From Acidaminococcaceae bacterium (GTDB lineage: Bacteria; Bacillota; Negativicutes; Acidaminococcales; Acidaminococcaceae): a DNA stretch of 5,279 nt. Below are positions 1-4,850 of this stretch, piece after piece. The stretch's first letter is position 1; every line of letters begins with the position of its first letter. A program made the position numbers and the translations under genes. The stretch spans positions 1 to 5,279 of the forward strand of contig JAKSOM010000075.1 of the NCBI GenBank assembly GCA_024405585.1, read 5' to 3'. Below the pieces are notes generated by a model. That model searched no databases. It saw only the letters and a program-made list of their open reading frames with translations, and was not told the DNA's origin.

Positions 1-29
1 TTTTTACGTTCCAAATATTTTTTCTTTTT

Positions 30-124
30 AGAATTTTTGTGAAGCGAGCGACCCACCCCGTCTTCGCTTACGCTCAGCCACCCCTCCCAAAGTGAGGGGC
101 TTAGAGTGAAAGAAATTTTGTGAA
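30..124. repeat. GC-rich palindromic intergenic element flanked by an imperfect 14-bp direct repeat
   Basis: A GC-rich core (about 44-110) sits in AT-rich DNA. It contains two copies of CCACCCC (53-59 and 78-84, 25 bp apart). AAGCGA (42-47) can pair with TCGCTT (64-69), GAGCG (46-50) with CGCTC (71-75), and CCCCTC (81-86) with GAGGGG (94-99). The core is bracketed by AGAATTTTTGTGAA (30-43) and AGAAATTTTGTGAA (111-124), which match at 13 of 14 positions. The layout resembles a REP-like or miniature mobile element with a target duplication, but the flanks are AT-rich and could match by chance. I recall similar GC-rich intergenic repeats in Negativicutes genomes; copy number cannot be judged from one window. 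No protein-coding gene is supported in bases 1-162, and the T-rich first 30 bases may be the tail of a feature outside the window. Confidence 0.5.
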
Positions 125-133
125 AGGGAGGAC

Positions 134-176
134 AAATGAAAACGCTTGCGATTGAAATGTTTTCAGTCGCAAGCGT
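134..176 (-). terminator. Intrinsic terminator of pth, overlapping its stop codon
   Basis: Bases 142-157 pair with 161-176 to give a 16-bp stem (one G-T pair) closed by a 3-nt loop. The outer 10 bp are perfect and GC-rich. Read on the minus strand, the stem is followed by TTTTCATTT, as expected for a Rho-independent terminator. The pth stop codon (163-165) and its last four sense codons (D-A-C-D, 166-177) form the 5' arm, so the terminator is built partly from coding sequence. On the plus strand the stem is followed by a T-rich stretch (176-190), so it may work in both directions. Confidence 0.88.
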
Positions 177-792
177 CTTTATGTTTTGTTTGGTCAATGG
201 GCGATTTTTCTTCTTCCTTTTTAGTTTTTTTGGTGTTGAATTTGTTCATGACGGAGTCAATGTCTTCCGTAAGCCAGGTTTCCGCCGCCATGGCCATGGA
301 TTCGATGGCGGGTTCCATGATTTCCTTTTCCTTAGGTGAGAATTTTGTGAGCACGTGGTCAATGACGATTTCCCTGTCGTGTTGGGGATGGCCGATACCG
401 ATTCTGAAACGGGGGAAGGCATCCGTGCCCAAATGGCTTTGGATGGATTTGATGCCGTTGTGGCCGCCGCTGGAGCCCTTTTTGCGAATTCTGAGTTGCC
501 CCAGTTCCAAATCCATGTCGTCATGGATGACTGCAATGTCCTCCGGGGCAATGCCATAAAAGCGGGCATATTCCCCAACGGCCTGACCGCTTTCGTTCAT
601 ATAGGTTGTGGGTTTCAGGATGAGGATTTTTTCTCCGTCCAAACGGAATTCCGCCGTCAGGGCGTGCCGCTCCTCTTTGCCGAAGGTACAACAAAACTTG
701 CCGGCAATTTTGTCCGCCACCATAAAGCCCACGTTGTGCCTGGTTTGGCTGTATTCTTTTCCGATGTTTCCAAGTCCGACAATCAGTTTCAT
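163..792 (-). CDS. pth: Peptidyl-tRNA hydrolase
   Basis: Pth hydrolyses the ester bond of peptidyl-tRNAs that drop off the ribosome, freeing tRNA for reuse; it is a cytosolic monomer. The 209-residue product shows the family signatures: N-terminal MKLIVGLGN, TRHNVGF with the catalytic His19, TTYMNESG with Asn66, HDDMDL with Asp91, and GGHNGIKS with Asn112. FRIGIGHP follows. Residue 10 is Ile (GNIG) where the family normally has Pro (GNPG). A charged, Lys/Glu-rich tail from about residue 184 makes the protein some 15-20 residues longer than E. coli Pth. The ATG is fixed by the conserved N-terminus, yet no Shine-Dalgarno sequence precedes it and a -10 box lies 7 nt upstream, suggesting leaderless translation. 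The gene is divergent from obgE. The family assignment is secure. Confidence 0.97.
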   Translation of the reverse strand: MKLIVGLGNIGKEYSQTRHNVGFMVADKIAGKFCCTFGKEERHALTAEFRLDGEKILILKPTTYMNESGQAVGEYARFYGIAPEDIAVIHDDMDLELGQLRIRKKGSSGGHNGIKSIQSHLGTDAFPRFRIGIGHPQHDREIVIDHVLTKFSPKEKEIMEPAIESMAMAAETWLTEDIDSVMNKFNTKKTKKEEEKSPIDQTKHKDACD

Positions 793-799
793 GGATTTT

Positions 800-828
800 A
801 TTATAGCACCCTTTTCACTACTTGTAAA
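800..828 (-). promoter_or_regulatory. Promoter of pth (extended -10, predicted leaderless transcript)
   Basis: On the minus strand, TTTACA (828-823) and TATAAT (805-800) are separated by 17 nt. The -10 is preceded by TGC, giving an extended -10 (TGCTATAAT). The A of the pth ATG (792) is 8 nt past the last -10 base, which is a normal transcription start distance. The -35 box shares five of its six positions with the -35 of the opposite promoter. Confidence 0.8.
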
Positions 829-850
829 TTTTCATTTTTATATGTATAAT
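822..850 (+). promoter_or_regulatory. Promoter of the obgE operon
   Basis: TTGTAA (822-827) and a consensus TATAAT (845-850) are 17 nt apart in an AT-rich segment. The likely transcription start is near A858, giving a leader of about 77 nt before obgE. This is the only strong plus-strand promoter seen upstream of the gene run, so it probably drives obgE through radC. Its -35 box overlaps that of the divergent pth promoter. Confidence 0.8.
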
Positions 851-857
851 ACGTAGC

Positions 858-934
858 AACTATGCTCATAAGTATGCCTGTTTTGGAGTTTGCGGCAGAA
901 TCAAACGGGAGCACGGTAGGAATGGAGAAAAGAA
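858..934 (+). other. 5' leader of obgE with a possible short upstream ORF
   Basis: This is the predicted untranslated leader between the promoter and the obgE start. An ATG at 862 opens a 27-codon frame that ends with TGA at 943-945, overlapping the first 11 nt of obgE in another frame. It has no Shine-Dalgarno sequence of its own. A 7-bp stem is possible between CCTGTTT (877-883) and AAACGGG (903-909), with one G-T pair. The obgE ribosome binding site is GGAG (924-927), 7 nt from the ATG. No known riboswitch or leader family is recognised; translation of the short frame is speculative. Confidence 0.35.
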
Positions 935-2209
935 ATGTTTATTGACAGGGCCAGGATTTATGTTGAGGCCGGCAATGGCGGCGATGGTATGAGTTCTTTC
1001 CGCAGGGAGAAGTTTGTGGAGAAGGGCGGACCGGACGGCGGGAACGGCGGACGGGGTGCCAGTGTGTATTTGGTTGCGGACAAAGATTTGAATACGCTGA
1101 TAGATTTCCGCTACAAGCGTAAGTATGTGGGGAAGAAGGGCAACGGCGGCGGAGCCAAGAATTGTACCGGCAAATCCTATGATGATGTTCTGGTGCGGGT
1201 GCCTTTGGGTACCATGGTGCGGGATGATAATACGGGGGCGTTGCTTTGCGACCTTGTGGAGGACGGTCAGAGATTTTTGGCGGCCAAGGGGGGCCGGGGG
1301 GGTAAGGGCAATGCCTGTTACGCAACTCCCACCAATAGGGCTCCGACTTTCGCCGAAAAGGGCGAGCCGGGTGAGAACCGTTGGCTGAAACTGGAGTTGA
1401 AGCTGATTGCGGATGTGGGACTGGTGGGTTATCCATCCGTGGGCAAGAGCAGTATTATCGCCCAGGTCAGTGCGGCCCGGCCGGAGATTGCGGCCTACCA
1501 TTTCACCACCCTGGCACCGGTGTTGGGTGTGGTGCGGCTGGACGAGGAGACCAGTTTTGTGCTGGCGGATATTCCCGGCCTGATTGAGGGGGCCCACGAG
1601 GGTGTGGGTTTGGGCCATGATTTTTTGCGGCATGTGGAGCGGACCAAGGTGCTGCTGCATATTGTGGATTGTGCCGCAGTGGACGGTAGGGATCCGGTGG
1701 AGGATTTTGACAAGATTAATTTTGAACTTTCCCAATACAGTGAGCGGCTGGCGGGACGGAAGCAGCTGGTGGTGGCCAACAAGATGGATCTTCCGGAGGC
1801 GGCTGAGAACTTTGACCGGCTGAAGGAGCATGTGGAGGCCAAGGGCTATTCCATTGTGAAGGTCAGTGCGGCCACAGGTGAGGGTCTTAGGGATTTGATG
1901 TACAGGGCTTTTAACCTCATCAAGGAGTATGTGCCTGAGGAGGACGAGGAGGAGCTGGAACGTTTTGATGAGATTGATCCGGACAGTTTCGATATTGCCG
2001 TGGGCAATGATACGGATTGGGAAGTGCGGGGCAAGAACATCGAACGGCTGGTGGCCATGACGAATTTTGACAACCGGGAAGCATTGTACCGGTTCCAGCT
2101 GATTTGGAAGCGTTTGGAGATTGACCAGGCCCTGAAGGAACGGGGTTGCAAGGAAGGCGAAACCGTCCGGATTCGGGATATGGTGTTTGAGTATAAGGAG
2201 AATTATTGA
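935..2209 (+). CDS. obgE: Obg/CgtA family GTPase
   Basis: Obg is an essential, slow GTPase that binds the large ribosomal subunit, acts in its assembly and links it to nucleotide levels and stress. All three domains are present in 424 residues. The glycine-rich Obg fold (about 1-158) includes GGNGG and AKGGRGGKGNA. The G domain (about 159-330) has G1 GYPSVGKSS at 165, G2 FTT at 190-192, G3 DIPGLIEGA at 212, G4 NKMD at 282 and G5 SAATGEG at 311. After an acidic linker (about 334-350), an OCT-type C-terminal domain ends in RIRDMVFEYKENY. The start follows GGAG by 7 nt and gives the canonical MFIDRARIYVEAGNGGDG. It is not preceded here by rplU-rpmA, a common partner elsewhere, but heads the operon and is divergent from pth. 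Bases 1288-1308 carry unusually long G runs. The assignment is secure. Confidence 0.98.
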   Translation: MFIDRARIYVEAGNGGDGMSSFRREKFVEKGGPDGGNGGRGASVYLVADKDLNTLIDFRYKRKYVGKKGNGGGAKNCTGKSYDDVLVRVPLGTMVRDDNTGALLCDLVEDGQRFLAAKGGRGGKGNACYATPTNRAPTFAEKGEPGENRWLKLELKLIADVGLVGYPSVGKSSIIAQVSAARPEIAAYHFTTLAPVLGVVRLDEETSFVLADIPGLIEGAHEGVGLGHDFLRHVERTKVLLHIVDCAAVDGRDPVEDFDKINFELSQYSERLAGRKQLVVANKMDLPEAAENFDRLKEHVEAKGYSIVKVSAATGEGLRDLMYRAFNLIKEYVPEEDEEELERFDEIDPDSFDIAVGNDTDWEVRGKNIERLVAMTNFDNREALYRFQLIWKRLEIDQALKERGCKEGETVRIRDMVFEYKENY

Positions 2210-2745
2210 TGGAAATAGTGGTGGAAGAGAAAGAAATAGCCAGGGAGGTCAGCGGGGTATCCGGTGACAGGAAATTGTGGGCTGGAGTTGCCCTTGTGGC
2301 TATTTTCTGTTTGTACGGTTTGGAGTACAAGGGCTTCTTGGAGACCGGGCATATCAGTTTGGTGGGTGCCGGAATGGATACGGTCATTTTGGGGCTGTGG
2401 GTTTGGAAGGTGCTTTGGAAGTACGAGATAATCCTTTATCCCACTCGGATGGTGGTCATCGGTAGGGGTATCGGTTTCACCACCCATTGTGAGGTGGATC
2501 TGACCAGGGCGGAGAGTTATACAGACAAATATATAAAGAGTTTTTTCCGCAAGACCAAGATCCGCCACTATTTGCACAAGAACAGTGCCATTGATCCCAA
2601 CCCCCAGCGGTTGCTTTGCTTCACTGAGGGGAAGAAGAACAAATTGGCAGGCATCATTTTCAAGTGCAGTGACGAATTTTTCAAGAATTTCAAGAAGGTT
2701 TTGCCGGGTAAATTTTTGCAGCTGACGGAGGGGGCACCTAAATGA
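2209..2745 (+). CDS. Two-TM membrane protein with possible bacterial PH-like domain
   Basis: The function is unknown. The 178-residue product has a short acidic N-terminus, two hydrophobic segments (about 23-39 and 49-69) separated by a short loop, and then a soluble part of about 105 residues. That part begins YEIILYPTRMVVIGRG and ends with IIFKCSDEFFKNFKKVLP. The strand-rich start after a TM pair and the closing amphipathic helix recall bacterial PH (bPH, YdbS-like) domains, but this rests on overall pattern only. The ATG at 2209 shares one base with the obgE stop codon and follows AAGGAG (2195-2200) by 8 nt; a TTG at 2206 is a less likely start. The last four bases overlap the next gene. 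Tight packing implies cotranscription and translational coupling with obgE. That it is a real gene is well supported by context; the domain call is weak. Confidence 0.85.
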   Translation: MEIVVEEKEIAREVSGVSGDRKLWAGVALVAIFCLYGLEYKGFLETGHISLVGAGMDTVILGLWVWKVLWKYEIILYPTRMVVIGRGIGFTTHCEVDLTRAESYTDKYIKSFFRKTKIRHYLHKNSAIDPNPQRLLCFTEGKKNKLAGIIFKCSDEFFKNFKKVLPGKFLQLTEGAPK

Positions 2746-3032
2746 CAGGAATTGAGACAGCGGATCCCAGTTTGGTGGTAAACCGCATATTGATTATTAT
2801 GGTGGGGGCATTTTTGTATATCTATGCGATTTCTTTTGCTATTGGGCAGGAGCGGCGGGAAAAATGGTTCCACAAGCGTAAGCACTACACCTTTTTCAAT
2901 AAGAGGGGATTTTTGGGAGAGTATTTGAACTATGGTTATCCCTGCACCGTGCCAGGTTTTTTGGTGGCAATCCTGATGTACGGGGTAATCTTTGGCGTAG
3001 GGTACTGGTATTTGTTCAAATTGCCGTATTGA
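2742..3032 (+). CDS. Small two-TM membrane protein of unknown family
   Basis: The 96-residue product is not recognised. It has hydrophobic helices at about 12-34 and 70-92. The 35-residue loop between them is basic and aromatic, with ERREKWFHKRKHY at 38-50. By the positive-inside rule this loop should be cytoplasmic, leaving both short ends outside. There is no signal peptidase site or catalytic motif. The ATG overlaps the preceding stop in an ATGA joint, with a GGAGG-type site at 2727-2731, 10 nt upstream. The next gene starts 10 nt after its stop codon. Its size and position between two other two-TM proteins suggest that the three could form a membrane complex, but nothing in the sequence shows this directly. 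Confidence 0.82.
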   Translation: MTGIETADPSLVVNRILIIMVGAFLYIYAISFAIGQERREKWFHKRKHYTFFNKRGFLGEYLNYGYPCTVPGFLVAILMYGVIFGVGYWYLFKLPY

Positions 3033-3042
3033 GAGGTGGGTT

Positions 3043-3525
3043 ATGAGTAGCAGTATTTGGGGCATGGTTATGAAGAGAACCGGAGAGCGGGCGGAGGTAA
3101 AAATCGACAAGACCCGCAGTGCCGTGGAGGGCTTGCCAAAGTATTTGGATTGTTGGAATCCCATTTCCGCCAGGGCCGGTGAGGTGGTGGGAATCGAGTT
3201 TCAGGAGTTGGCCAAGAGCAAGGCCAACCTCATTACCTTCGGTTTCCCCGTGTTGGGGATTTTGGCGGGGGTGGCCTGCGGCCACAGTTTGGCCAATTTT
3301 TTCCATGGGAACCAATGGGTTTACATCGGGGTGGCCGTGGTGATTTGGTTGGGTGTGACCATCAATTATGCCCGCATTTTCCGCAGGGATGCGGTGCGGG
3401 AGGGGGCCCAGCCAACTATTGTGGAGATTGAAATGAAGGCACCCGCTGTGTCTGAAAACAATAGCGTCAAGCCCAACGAAGAGGTTGATGGCGAAGCGGC
3501 AAAGTCCCAAGAGGCGGAGGCATGA
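3043..3525 (+). CDS. RseC/MucC-like (SoxR-reducing system type) membrane protein, cysteine-poor
   Basis: The 160-residue product fits the RseC/MucC layout. It has an N-terminal beta-type soluble part (1-60), two TM helices (about 62-80 and 92-108), and a basic segment after the second helix leading into QPTIVEIE. Family-like pieces are NPISARAGEVVGIEF (39-53) just before the first helix and FPVLGILAG (68-76) inside it. In the characterised families RseC modulates sigma-E signalling and RsxC-type systems reduce SoxR, with cysteines in the N-terminal domain. Here that domain has only Cys37, so the metal- or redox-type cluster is absent. An acidic, Ala/Glu-rich tail (about 131-160) is extra. The ATG follows an AGGT site (3034-3037) by 5 nt, and the stop overlaps maf in an ATGA joint. 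The family call rests on motif memory and topology and is moderate. Confidence 0.72.
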   Translation: MSSSIWGMVMKRTGERAEVKIDKTRSAVEGLPKYLDCWNPISARAGEVVGIEFQELAKSKANLITFGFPVLGILAGVACGHSLANFFHGNQWVYIGVAVVIWLGVTINYARIFRRDAVREGAQPTIVEIEMKAPAVSENNSVKPNEEVDGEAAKSQEAEA

Positions 3526-4088
3526 AAATTGTTCTTGCTTCCCAATCCCCCCGGCGGCAGCATCTGCTGAGGGCGGCTGGGTTTAATCTGGAAATTCATC
3601 CTGCTGATTTTGCGGAGATTGGCGGTTCCGCCAAGGACGCTGGGGAGGTTGTGGCTTTTAACAGCAGGGGCAAATGTCTGGAAGTTGTCCAAAGGGTTGG
3701 GGACGAGGTTCCCGTGCTGGGTGCGGATACGGTGGTTGTGATTGATGGTATGATTATCGGCAAGCCCAAGGATGCCGATGATGCCAAAAGGACTTTGCAC
3801 CGCTTGTCCGACAGGGGGCATGAGGTGCTGACGGGCATCACCATTGCTTACCGGGGCAGGGTGCTGACGAAGGTGGCCGTCACCAGGGTGTTTTTCAAAA
3901 AGCTCAGCGATGGGGAGATTGATGATTATGTGGCTACAGGGGAGCCCTTGGACAAGGCAGGAAGTTACGGCATTCAGGATGGAGCCGGTTTTATGATTGA
4001 TCATTTTGAAGGGAATCACGACAATGTTGTGGGATTGGATATGCAGACGGTGTTCGGGATGTTGGAGGAGCTGAGGGTTGGGGATTGA
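3522..4088 (+). CDS. maf: Maf family nucleotide pyrophosphatase (probable dTTP/UTP pyrophosphatase)
   Basis: Maf proteins hydrolyse nucleoside triphosphates to the monophosphate and pyrophosphate, favouring dTTP, UTP or modified bases, and are thought to clean the nucleotide pool; overexpression affects septation in Bacillus subtilis. The 188-residue product is of normal length. It has LASQSPRRQHLL (5-16) for phosphate binding, GADTVVVIDG with the catalytic-type Asp69, IGKPKDADDA (79-88), LTG (103-105), and DKAGSYGIQ (144-152). Near the end, GNHDNVVGLDM (164-174) replaces the more usual Tyr/Ser-Asn-Val-Val-Gly-Leu-Pro form. The DKAGSYGIQ signature points to the YhdE-like dTTP/UTP group rather than the YceF group. 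The start overlaps the previous stop by 4 nt and follows GAGG (3511-3514) by 7 nt; radC begins 9 nt after its stop. The Maf-RadC-MreB order is a common arrangement. Confidence 0.95.
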   Translation: MKIVLASQSPRRQHLLRAAGFNLEIHPADFAEIGGSAKDAGEVVAFNSRGKCLEVVQRVGDEVPVLGADTVVVIDGMIIGKPKDADDAKRTLHRLSDRGHEVLTGITIAYRGRVLTKVAVTRVFFKKLSDGEIDDYVATGEPLDKAGSYGIQDGAGFMIDHFEGNHDNVVGLDMQTVFGMLEELRVGD

Positions 4089-4097
4089 GGAGCGAGG

Positions 4098-4793
4098 ATG
4101 ACGACACAGCAGGTTAAGGAAATTGACAGGGGTGAAATGCCCAGGGAACGGATGGAGCGGCTGGGGGCAGCAGCCCTTTCGGACAACGAGTTGGTGGCCA
4201 TTCTGTTGCGTACCGGTTACAAAAACAAATCCGTTTTTGAATTGGCCCACGAGCTGACCGCCAACAAACGTTTGTACAGGGAACTGGCGCATATGAATAC
4301 TGTGGCAGAAATCCAGACCATCAAAGGATTGGGTGGATTAAGTAAATCCACCACGCTTTTGGCGGCCATCGAATTGGGGAACCGGATTGCCAGGCACAGG
4401 ATTTCAGGGGATGAGAAAACCGTTATTAACAGGCCCAAGGATGTTTATGATTTTTTGGGGCCTGAGCTGAGATATGAGAATATAGAACATTTCTATGTTT
4501 TGCTTTTGAACAATCGCAGCCAGCTGATCACTTACAGGGAGGTTTCCAGCGGGACTTTGACGGGTTCACTGGTGCATCAGAGGGAAGTGTACAAGTTGGC
4601 GCTTATCCATAATGCGGCAAAGATAATTGCGGTACATAACCATCCCAGCGGTGACCCTTCCCCCAGCCGGGATGACAGGAACATTACCAAGATTCTCAGG
4701 GAAGCGGGGGAGATGATGGGAATACATTTGATTGACCATGTGATTATCGGGGACGGTGAGTACTACAGTTTTTCCGATAATAACATTTTGTAA
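4098..4793 (+). CDS. radC: RadC family JAMM-domain protein
   Basis: RadC proteins have a helix-hairpin-helix N-terminal region and a JAB1/MPN (JAMM) metalloprotease-like fold. Their proposed role in DNA repair is doubtful and the true function is unknown. The 231-residue product has the typical N-terminus (GEMPRERMERLGAAALSDNELVAILLRTG, residues 12-40, in outline), a helix-hairpin-helix segment at about 74-96, and a C-terminal JAMM domain. The motif H180-x-H182-x7-S190-x2-D193 is complete, with a candidate catalytic Glu148 upstream. The helix-hairpin-helix reads IKGLGGLSKST, apparently one residue longer than the common IKGIGxAKA form. The start follows GAGGAG (4087-4092) by 5 nt. It is the last gene of the tight run before a 57-nt gap to mreB. 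Length and motifs are normal for the family. Confidence 0.95.
   Translation: MTTQQVKEIDRGEMPRERMERLGAAALSDNELVAILLRTGYKNKSVFELAHELTANKRLYRELAHMNTVAEIQTIKGLGGLSKSTTLLAAIELGNRIARHRISGDEKTVINRPKDVYDFLGPELRYENIEHFYVLLLNNRSQLITYREVSSGTLTGSLVHQREVYKLALIHNAAKIIAVHNHPSGDPSPSRDDRNITKILREAGEMMGIHLIDHVIIGDGEYYSFSDNNIL
4332..4352 (+). other. Perfect 8-bp hairpin inside radC
   Basis: GGTGGATT (4332-4339) and AATCCACC (4345-4352) form a perfect 8-bp stem with a 5-nt loop, and a short T run follows at 4357-4360. It lies in the codons for the helix-hairpin-helix turn (GLSKST). The T run is short and offset by four bases, so it is not called a terminator. It could act on mRNA stability or be chance. Confidence 0.3.
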
Positions 4794-4850
4794 AACTCAA
4801 TAGAATGAAATTACGTAGCGTGGGTTCGTTAAACGCAAGGAGGTCAAAGG
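4794..4850 (+). promoter_or_regulatory. radC-mreB gap with strong mreB ribosome binding site
   Basis: This 57-nt gap holds AAGGAGGT (4837-4844), 6 nt before the mreB ATG and nearly perfectly complementary to the 16S rRNA tail. It is the strongest such site in the window, in keeping with a highly expressed cytoskeletal protein. TAGAAT (4801-4806) resembles a -10 box but has no matching -35 at 16-18 nt. No terminator-like hairpin is present, so readthrough from the obgE operon is likely. Confidence 0.7.

Noticed and set aside
355..849. Plus-strand open frame opposite pth
   Set aside because: It is antisense to a secure Pth, has no family resemblance, and its end runs into the promoter region.
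850..857. TACGTAGC shared by the obgE leader (850-857) and the radC-mreB gap (4812-4819)
   Set aside because: An 8-mer found twice in about 5 kb is weak evidence for an operator. The two sites differ in distance to the start codon and the surrounding bases do not match.
866..1831. Long minus-strand open frame (321 codons) opposite obgE
   Set aside because: It lies wholly antisense to a secure Obg gene. Its translation is rich in His, Pro and Gln with no recognisable domain, as expected from the G/T-biased coding strand.
2206..2208. TTG at 2206 as the start of the gene after obgE
   Set aside because: ATG at 2209 is adjacent, has better spacing (8 nt) from AAGGAG, and gives the usual stop-start overlap.
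3366..4292. Long minus-strand open frame (308 codons) opposite the RseC-like gene, maf and radC
   Set aside because: It is antisense to three well supported genes, has a His/Pro/Asn-rich low-quality translation and no ribosome binding context; it is a composition shadow.
4801..4806. TAGAAT as an mreB -10 box
   Set aside because: No acceptable -35 lies 16-18 nt upstream, and the segment is AT-rich enough to give one-mismatch hexamers by chance.
4818..4836. Hairpin in the radC-mreB gap as a terminator or attenuator
   Set aside because: Only a 4-bp GCGT/ACGC stem with a long loop is possible and no T run follows.
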